Source: Phycisphaerales bacterium UBA966
GTDB lineage: Bacteria; Planctomycetota; Phycisphaerae; Phycisphaerales; SM1A02
DNA: 5,408 nt
Assembly (NCBI GenBank): GCA_002292895.1
Contig: DBCE01000048.1
Span: 1-5,408, forward strand
Reading direction: 5' to 3'
The notes beneath the pieces are model-generated. The model saw only the letters and a program-made list of their open reading frames with translations. It had not been told where the DNA came from and did not search any database. This document shows, piece by piece, positions 1 to 4,222 of the stretch. Position 1 is the stretch's first letter, and every line of letters begins with the position of its first letter. Both the position numbers and the translations under genes were made by a program.

Positions 1-49
1 AGGCGAATGCGGGCCAGTAAACAAGCGCGTTGCAACAGCCCAACCCGGT
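1..49. other. Downstream flank of the prepilin-like gene
   Basis: These 49 bases follow the TAG stop of the minus-strand prepilin-like gene. I see no hairpin with a T run and no complete ORF. The end of a plus-strand gene entering from the left cannot be confirmed or excluded. Confidence 0.3.
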
Positions 50-940
50 CTACTTGCCAATCCACCACTCGCGCTCCGGCGCCCCGTCACACCATCGGGT
101 CATGTCCCGCAGCGCATCCACCTGCAACAACTCAACGCCCCCGTCAATCGTCCCAATGACCACCTCGTCACCATGACGCGCGCTCACCGATCCAAAGCTC
201 AATGCATCATTCGGGTCATACTCCAGAGCCCATCGCGCCGTCGCCGTATTCAACCAAGGCGCATCAACACGAAAGCAACCCTCGTTGATGAACCCATCAG
301 TGGTTGCCCCCGTGCGTGCGGATGAAAATACGATGGTCTGCTGCGGTCGCTTCGCTGCCGAAAGCCGCGTCACGCAGTACTTCGCAAATGGATTGTTGAT
401 GCCGTTGGCAAGTATCGGCTCGCTTGGAAAGCGCGCATCGTCGCCGCCAACAAAGGCGCTATTCATTCCAAAGCTCGGGTACAGCGACGCAAAGTAGTAG
501 TACTGACTTCGATCACCAGCCTGCAACTTGGCAAGCGTCTCCGCGTTAGCGCCCACATACAGGCGGCGAAAGTCATCATCGAGCCACGGTGCGAGGCGCC
601 ACGGAAACCGCTTGGCAACCTCAATGTCCCCGCCGTACGCGTCGGCAGGAATGGCATTCCCGTTCTCATCACGCGCCGAATATCCCGCCTTGTAGCCCGG
701 CAGCACAAACCCGTTCTGATCCGCCGCATATGAAATCCAGCCCGTCATGACCCCACGCAAGGCGGAGACCTCGCTCATCCGCCCTGCCGCCCGACGGGCG
801 CCGAGGGCCACCGGAACGATGATGGCCACCAAGACGCCGATAATGGCCAAAACAACCAGCAGTTCGACCAGTGTGAATCCCGCCAATTGCAGCGTTCGAA
901 CCGTCTGGGACGAACTCCTCGTCCCATTCGCGCGTTTCAT
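50..940 (-). CDS. Prepilin-type N-terminal cleavage/methylation protein with H-X9-DG motif (pseudopilin-like)
   Basis: A 296-residue protein that probably enters the inner membrane as a type IV pilin or type II secretion pseudopilin precursor. The basic leader (residues 1-21, MKR at the start) ends in Gly21, followed by Phe22 and the motif FTLVELLVVLAIIGVLVAII. This is the classic prepilin peptidase site, with Glu at mature position 5 and a hydrophobic helix at about 22-43. Near the C-terminus, His256 followed by nine residues and Asp266-Gly267 (RHGDEVVIGTIDGG) fits the H-X9-DG signature that is abundant in planctomycetes. The middle is rich in Tyr, Trp and Asp and was not recognised. The start at 940 is chosen because it gives a normal short leader; an in-frame ATG at 964 gives eight extra residues. 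Neither has a Shine-Dalgarno sequence. It is divergent from the dockerin gene. Its exact role (pilus, secretion or surface display) cannot be told from sequence, and no assembly ATPase or platform gene is in the window. Confidence 0.88.
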   Translation of the reverse strand: MKRANGTRSSSQTVRTLQLAGFTLVELLVVLAIIGVLVAIIVPVALGARRAAGRMSEVSALRGVMTGWISYAADQNGFVLPGYKAGYSARDENGNAIPADAYGGDIEVAKRFPWRLAPWLDDDFRRLYVGANAETLAKLQAGDRSQYYYFASLYPSFGMNSAFVGGDDARFPSEPILANGINNPFAKYCVTRLSAAKRPQQTIVFSSARTGATTDGFINEGCFRVDAPWLNTATARWALEYDPNDALSFGSVSARHGDEVVIGTIDGGVELLQVDALRDMTRWCDGAPEREWWIGK

Positions 941-973
941 GGCATATTCATTGGGCGGCTGCATGCAGCATCC

Positions 974-979
974 ATAGTA
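974..979 (-). promoter_or_regulatory. Candidate -10 box for the prepilin-like gene
   Basis: TACTAT on the minus strand lies 33 bases before the ATG at 940 and nine bases before the alternative ATG at 964. It overlaps the mirror-image TAGTAT of the plus strand. No good -35 hexamer lies at the usual distance. The call rests on position and similarity to TATAAT only. Confidence 0.25.
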
Positions 980-980
980 T
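975..980 (+). promoter_or_regulatory. Candidate -10 box for the dockerin gene
   Basis: TAGTAT lies 18 bases before the ATG at 999, which would give a leader of roughly 11 bases. A weak -35-like TTGGGC at 951-956 is 18 bases upstream. No Shine-Dalgarno sequence precedes the ATG, which fits a short-leader transcript. The evidence is positional and weak. Confidence 0.25.
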
Positions 981-998
981 TCGGTTCCCAGTAGTGCC

Positions 999-2027
999 AT
1001 GAACAAAGTCGCTCGCGCAATTCTCGTTTCAGCCACCATCGCCGCCGCCACCGCGGGCGCGCGAGCTGACGTGATCAACGCCGTCTTTCCAGCGCCCACG
1101 CTCGACCGATGGATGTACCCATTCAATTCGACGCCCGGGACGCGACCCGTCATCAGCACCTTCGGCAGCACGCCCGGAGCCGCGGAATTTGATAGCCGTG
1201 ATGGGCAAATGCTCGTTGGCTTTGACACCGCTGCGCAGATTCCAATTGCTCAAGGCAGCGGCTTGACCGTCACACGCGCCACGCTGCTGGTGGAAGTAGC
1301 GAACGACTTGATCTTCCAATACGACGACACGACCGATCCGTGGCAATGCTTCGTTGCCACGAGCGATCCAGCGTGGCGTGCAGATCTTGATGTGGGACAA
1401 CCCGTCGAATGCTTCGGCGTGGGCTTTCGCAACGGATGGTCGCTACAGACCTTTCAAGAGAACACCGTGTTTGCACCATCAGGCACCAACTTTCTGGCAC
1501 CCGGCGTTCGCAACGCCTTCGCTGCGAGTGTTGATGCGAACGGCGAACTGATTGACGTCTCGCAGAGTGCACGACAACGCTTTGATCCAAAGGTATTCGG
1601 CACCGGCAAGATTCCTGGACTTGCCCCTGGTTCGCTGGTTGCGATTGGCTCCACCATGCGATTCGAACTTGATGTGTCCGATCCCGCCGTGCAGGCGTAT
1701 CTGCAAACCGGAATCGATTCCGGACGCGTGCTCTTGGCGTTGTCGAGTTTGACGTTCGTACAGCAACAGGCCGGGCAGTTTCCAGCCTTCATTGCCAAGG
1801 AGAATGTGTACGTTCAACTTGGATTGGCGCTACCGGCACGGCTTGAACTTGATGTGCAAACGGGCATCACCTGCGCGCTCGCCGACATTGACTGTGATGG
1901 GCACGTGAACGGATCCGACCTCGGTCTCATGCTTGGAAACTGGGGGAGCCCCGGACCAGGCGACCTGAATGGCAGTGGCACCACTGACGGCACCGACCTT
2001 GGCATTCTCTTAGGCGAATGGCGCTGA
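999..2027 (+). CDS. Exported protein with C-terminal dockerin-like domain
   Basis: A 342-residue protein with a clear Sec signal peptide: basic start MNKVAR, an alanine-rich hydrophobic core and a likely signal peptidase I site after ARA (residues 21-23). Residues 24-285 form a largely beta-rich body that I do not recognise. The stretch RDGQMLVGFDT (68-77) faintly recalls DNRLRE-type surface modules. The C-terminus carries two calcium-loop repeats of dockerin type. In repeat 1, D296, D298, D300, N304 and D307 occupy loop positions 1, 3, 5, 9 and 12, followed by LGLMLGNWG. In repeat 2, D322, N324, S326, D330 and D333 do the same, followed by LGILLGEW at the very end. Such tails are common on planctomycete exported proteins and probably serve calcium-dependent attachment. 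No cohesin partner is visible here. The start is the ATG at 999, with no Shine-Dalgarno sequence. The 3' end overlaps the convergent sigma-like gene by 18 bases. Confidence 0.9.
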   Translation: MNKVARAILVSATIAAATAGARADVINAVFPAPTLDRWMYPFNSTPGTRPVISTFGSTPGAAEFDSRDGQMLVGFDTAAQIPIAQGSGLTVTRATLLVEVANDLIFQYDDTTDPWQCFVATSDPAWRADLDVGQPVECFGVGFRNGWSLQTFQENTVFAPSGTNFLAPGVRNAFAASVDANGELIDVSQSARQRFDPKVFGTGKIPGLAPGSLVAIGSTMRFELDVSDPAVQAYLQTGIDSGRVLLALSSLTFVQQQAGQFPAFIAKENVYVQLGLALPARLELDVQTGITCALADIDCDGHVNGSDLGLMLGNWGSPGPGDLNGSGTTDGTDLGILLGEWR

Positions 2028-2402
2028 CCGAGACGACGCCCCCGCGTTTCCTGCCTCCACCATTGCTTCGATGAACAGGCGCTGAGCTGCGCGAATAGTG
2101 CGCTCTGCCGTGTCAATCAAATCGCTAACAACGGTCTCGGGAAGGTGCATGCGAGCTGCCACCGCGTTCGGTGCAAGACCATCGCGATGACGGAGTCGCA
2201 GAGCCATACGTTGGTGATGCGAAAGCAAGTCAAGAACGCGGGATAGAAATTCGTCCTTCACATCAATGGCGCTACCGGATGCGTCAGCGACAGACTGCTT
2301 CGCGCTCGGTCGCTTGCGGGACCGCACGGTGCGAGCTGATTGTGCGGGCTGCACGTTCGCGCTTGTTGCTACTGTTTCTTGATATTGAGTAATCGTGACC
2401 AT
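2010..2402 (-). CDS. Small protein with sigma-70 region 4-like helix-turn-helix
   Basis: A 130-residue protein, probably a cytoplasmic DNA-binding regulator. Residues 1-48 are low in predicted structure and basic around 24-35 (RTVRSRKRPSAK). Residues about 50-110 match the pattern of a sigma factor region 4: an LLSHHQRMALRLRHRDGL helix pair, then NAVAARMHLPETVVSDLI as the helix-turn-helix, then a long helix with AERTIRAAQRLF. There is no region 2, so it cannot act as a complete sigma factor by itself. The start at 2402 is well supported: AAAGGAG ends seven bases upstream of this ATG. An ATG at 2420 is in frame but would place that ribosome site inside the gene. It lies 135 bases downstream of the HD-GYP gene on the same strand, so co-transcription is possible. 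It could alternatively be a member of another tetra-helical HTH family, and its target is unknown. Confidence 0.72.
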   Translation of the reverse strand: MVTITQYQETVATSANVQPAQSARTVRSRKRPSAKQSVADASGSAIDVKDEFLSRVLDLLSHHQRMALRLRHRDGLAPNAVAARMHLPETVVSDLIDTAERTIRAAQRLFIEAMVEAGNAGASSRSAPFA

Positions 2403-2537
2403 GCGTGCACTCCTTTGCAACGCTTCGGCTCATACGACGAACCTCGATCAGTTGGCTTGTACGTCAACATCCTTGTCGACTGCGCTCGGCGAGCACATGG
2501 TCCGACGCCAACCGTCGTGCCGAAAGCCTACCCATAT
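2403..2537 (-). other. Intergenic gap between HD-GYP and sigma-4-like genes
   Basis: This stretch of 135 bases has two small inverted repeats: GCTC-GGC-GAGC within 2482-2498, and CGACG-CCAAC-CGTCG at 2503-2517. The second extends, with a mismatch and a wobble pair, to GG/CC ends at about 2499-2521. Neither is followed by a T run on the minus strand, so an intrinsic terminator is not shown. They may be weak folds between two co-transcribed genes. No convincing promoter was seen: a TTGACG exists on the minus strand, but no -10 lies 16-18 bases from it. Confidence 0.3.
2410..2416 (-). promoter_or_regulatory. Ribosome binding site of the sigma-4-like gene
   Basis: AAAGGAG on the minus strand sits seven bases before the ATG at 2402. 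It is the only strong Shine-Dalgarno sequence in the window. It decides the start at 2402 over the upstream in-frame ATG at 2420. Confidence 0.75.
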
Positions 2538-3329
2538 TTAGGCTGCAACGGGCATAGATTCCATGTGGCTTGCAAGAGAAACCCATGAATCCTGAAATCC
2601 CGAAGCCCCAACCAGCGGCCCAACGGCAGACACGATGAGCGGATCGAACTGCGCGCCGGACTCAGACTCCAGTTCCTCATACGCGTCTGCCAAGCTGATT
2701 GCTGGGGAGTATGCGCGGACGGAAGTCATGGCATCGAGTGCGTCAGCAACCGCCACAATGCGCGCGAACAGCGGAATTGCATGGCCAACAAGGCGGTCCG
2801 GGTAGCCAAGGCCGTCCCAGCGCTCATGGTGCCAGCGAGCGGTCGACGCCGCAAACGCCAGGACCGGAATCCGGCTCAAGATTGCGCCGCCGTAGACAAC
2901 GTGCCGACGCATTTCGGTGGTTTCACTGGCAGTCAATGGGCCATTTTTACTGAGGATTTCGGTGGGAACCAAGATCTTGCCAACATCATGCAGGAGGGCG
3001 GAGACGCGCAGTGCACGCAGCTCCTTCACACCCATGCCGATCGAGGAACCAAGCATCGTGGATAGCGCCGCAACGCGCAACGCGTGACCAGCCTGCGAAG
3101 GATCAGCACGATCGATGCTGTCGACGAGCTCGCTGACGAGGGTTGACACAGCCCCGACCATCATGGCGTCTTGACCGGAGGCAGTGCTTGGAAAGTCGCG
3201 TGGTTCGGCGCGCATCCAGTGCGCGTGGGTGGTGCCGGTGGACGCGCTCGCGGCGCTTCGCTCCTGCAGCACGGAAATCAGGTTGCTTGGGGCAGTTTCG
3301 GAACGGAGGTTCGAAAGTGGATTGGTCAT
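2538..3329 (-). CDS. HD-GYP domain protein, probable cyclic-di-GMP phosphodiesterase
   Basis: A 263-residue soluble protein. Residues 1-55 are a variable N-terminus without a recognised sensor or receiver domain; about 56-245 is an HD-GYP domain. HD-GYP enzymes are metal-dependent phosphodiesterases that hydrolyse cyclic-di-GMP. The metal ligands appear complete: His82 in QAGHALRV, His114-Asp115 in LLHDVGKILVP, His143 in RRHVVYGG, His167-His168 followed by Glu169 in the motif HHERWDGLGYP, and Asp196 in AVADALDAMTS. The GYP signature is at 175-177. Position 78, four residues before His82, is Ser rather than the Glu described for the trinuclear-site type, which favours a two-metal centre (inference). 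The start at 3329 (MTNPLSN) is chosen because the longer in-frame reading, from 3488, adds a compositionally odd extension. Upstream AAGAGA is a weak ribosome site. Without an input domain, its control is probably through expression or protein partners. The neighbouring downstream gene is the sigma-4-like regulator. Confidence 0.88.
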   Translation of the reverse strand: MTNPLSNLRSETAPSNLISVLQERSAASASTGTTHAHWMRAEPRDFPSTASGQDAMMVGAVSTLVSELVDSIDRADPSQAGHALRVAALSTMLGSSIGMGVKELRALRVSALLHDVGKILVPTEILSKNGPLTASETTEMRRHVVYGGAILSRIPVLAFAASTARWHHERWDGLGYPDRLVGHAIPLFARIVAVADALDAMTSVRAYSPAISLADAYEELESESGAQFDPLIVSAVGPLVGASGFQDSWVSLASHMESMPVAA

Positions 3330-3436
3330 GTGTGTTCTCTTGTGGTGCGCGGCAGAATGTCCGCGCTGAGGGGATCGGCAGGAGCAGGGGGCGGCTGAAG
3401 CGCAAGGGGAAAAAACCTGCAAAGTTCTCTGTTCAT
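3326..3436 (-). CDS. Possible 36-residue upstream ORF overlapping the HD-GYP start
   Basis: A short minus-strand frame starts with ATG at 3436 and reads MNRELCRFFPLAL, then a proline-rich stretch, and ends with TGA at 3326-3328. That TGA overlaps the HD-GYP ATG as ATGA, a layout typical of translational coupling. An AGAGGG lies about ten bases before its ATG, and the inverted repeat GGGCA-CTT-TGCCC directly abuts the ATG, so folding could hide the ribosome site. There is no homology that I can recognise and the length is within chance, so this may be a non-coding leader instead. Confidence 0.22.
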   Translation of the reverse strand: MNRELCRFFPLALQPPPAPADPLSADILPRTTREHT

Positions 3437-3468
3437 GGGCAAAGTGCCCTCTAAAAACCCATTTGCAG
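3417..3468. repeat. Nested and competing inverted repeats in the divergent intergenic region
   Basis: Three exact complementary pairs occur within 52 bases: CTGCAAA (3417-3423) with TTTGCAG (3462-3468), ATGGG (3435-3439) with CCCAT (3458-3462), and GGGCA (3437-3441) with TGCCC (3445-3449). The last two share GGG and cannot form together. The set could be a regulator-binding region or alternative RNA folds. No T run follows on either strand at the distance expected of a terminator. Confidence 0.4.
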
Positions 3469-3482
3469 CGTCCAGAAGCACT

Positions 3483-3494
3483 CCGCACTAGACT
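3483..3494 (+). promoter_or_regulatory. Promoter-like element CCGCACTAGACT before the DUF1015-like gene
   Basis: TAGACT (3489-3494) resembles a -10 hexamer and ends eleven bases before the ATG at 3506, which would give a leader of about four or five bases. The surrounding 12 bases match the element before serA in 11 of 12 positions. No -35 lies at 17 bases; TTGCAG at 3463-3468 is 20 bases away. No Shine-Dalgarno sequence is present. Confidence 0.45.
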
Positions 3495-3505
3495 TCAGAC
3501 CCCTC

Positions 3506-4198
3506 ATGCGAATTGCTGCCCTTCCGATGTTTCGCCCCCCCAAGGCCCGTGCGGTCGAAGTGGCTTGCGCCCTCGATACCGCAGGTGACCTGTCGGCACT
3601 GCCAGCGACCAACTTTGCGCACGTGTTAGGTGGGACCGCTGGCGGCACCGCCGTGCGAGCGGCGCTGGATGCACTCGTGACGCTTGGTGCATTGGTTGCC
3701 GATCCACAGCCGCGCATGTTTGTCTACCGAGCAGCGCACGGCGGAAAGCGATGGATGGGCTTGGTGTGCGGCGCGGACACGCGCGACTTGGTGCACCTCT
3801 TCCCCAACGCGGCCGCGGATGAAGCGATCTCTGCTGCAGAAGCAGACCTGGCCGTGGTTGATGCCCAACTGGTGCCGGGGCTCATCTTCATCGACGCATC
3901 ACCGGATCTTGCCTACCTCTTCGTATGCGACACCAACGAGCGCCCCGCGTACCACTTTGTGGCGTCGGATGGGGCCACTCATAGTGCTTGGGAAGTGCGT
4001 CACCCCGAGGCGTATCTTCCCGCGCTTGCCGAACTTGCGGCTGATGAATTGCACGCGGGTGCAGCACAGGTGATCGCAGCGCATGTGGCGGGGCAGATGC
4101 CGCTGGTGATCCTGACGTCTGACCGAGACGTGGCCACCGCTACCGGCCCACTGGCACCCCGCTGCGGGTTGTTCATTCCGCGCCCATCGCAGCGCTGA
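3506..4198 (+). CDS. Short, degenerate DUF1015-like protein upstream of serA
   Basis: A 230-residue cytoplasmic protein without signal or membrane segments. I place it tentatively in the DUF1015 family, whose function is not established and which is typically about 400 residues. Resemblances in order: an N-terminal RIAALPMFRP (2-11); TNFAHVLGG (35-43), like the family's NPxSFLHV; FVYRAAHGGKRWMGLV (72-87), like YVYRQxxxGxxxxGLV; and YHFVASDGATHSAWEV (149-164), like the family's DGxxHxLWxV. Where the family has its hallmark ADGHHRYxTA, this protein seems to have VILTSDRDVATA (201-212), so the key His residues are absent, and it ends 18 residues later. It is therefore about half length and probably lacks the family's usual activity. 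The reading frame is open throughout and codon use looks normal, so it is not an obvious decaying gene. It stops 24 bases before serA, suggesting one operon and a link to serine synthesis. The start is fixed by the first ATG after the promoter-like element. Confidence 0.6.
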   Translation: MRIAALPMFRPPKARAVEVACALDTAGDLSALPATNFAHVLGGTAGGTAVRAALDALVTLGALVADPQPRMFVYRAAHGGKRWMGLVCGADTRDLVHLFPNAAADEAISAAEADLAVVDAQLVPGLIFIDASPDLAYLFVCDTNERPAYHFVASDGATHSAWEVRHPEAYLPALAELAADELHAGAAQVIAAHVAGQMPLVILTSDRDVATATGPLAPRCGLFIPRPSQR

Positions 4199-4204
4199 GC
4201 GGCA

Positions 4205-4216
4205 CCGCACTACACT
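4205..4216 (+). promoter_or_regulatory. Promoter-like element CCGCACTACACT before serA
   Basis: TACACT (4211-4216) fits a GC-rich -10 hexamer and is followed by only six bases (AAACGC) before the ATG at 4223, so a start of transcription at or next to the ATG (leaderless mRNA) is expected. It lies inside the 24-base gap after the DUF1015-like gene and would give serA its own promoter besides read-through. No -35 match and no Shine-Dalgarno sequence are seen. Confidence 0.5.
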
Positions 4217-4222
4217 AAACGC

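Noticed and set aside
941..1228. N-terminal extension of the prepilin-like frame up to 1228
   Set aside because: It would put about 96 residues before the prepilin leader and run antisense through the signal peptide and N-terminus of the dockerin gene. Prepilin leaders are short, so 940 (or 964) is preferred.
1454..1817. Overlapping minus-strand frames of 112-114 residues inside the dockerin gene
   Set aside because: Both are antisense to a protein with a clear signal peptide and dockerin tail, and neither shows a motif or a ribosome site.
2499..2521. Intrinsic terminator after the HD-GYP gene
   Set aside because: The hairpin stem is only five perfect pairs plus an interrupted extension, and no T run follows on the minus strand.
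2403..2537. Cyclic-di-GMP riboswitch between the HD-GYP and sigma-4-like genes
   Set aside because: The conserved bases and tetraloop arrangement of the GEMM riboswitch are not seen; only two short hairpins are present.
3330..3420. Sigma-28 type promoter (GCCGATCC) upstream of the HD-GYP gene on the minus strand
   Set aside because: The -10-like GCCGATCC is imperfect and no TAAA-type -35 lies about 15 bases upstream.
3330..3488. N-terminal extension of the HD-GYP frame up to 3488
   Set aside because: The extra residues are Cys/Ser/Arg/His rich, resemble no domain, and cross the repeat-rich intergenic region. The ATG at 3329 gives an ordinary start.
3435..3491. 18-codon plus-strand frame before the DUF1015-like gene
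   Set aside because: It has no ribosome site, runs through the inverted repeats and the promoter-like element, and is within chance length.
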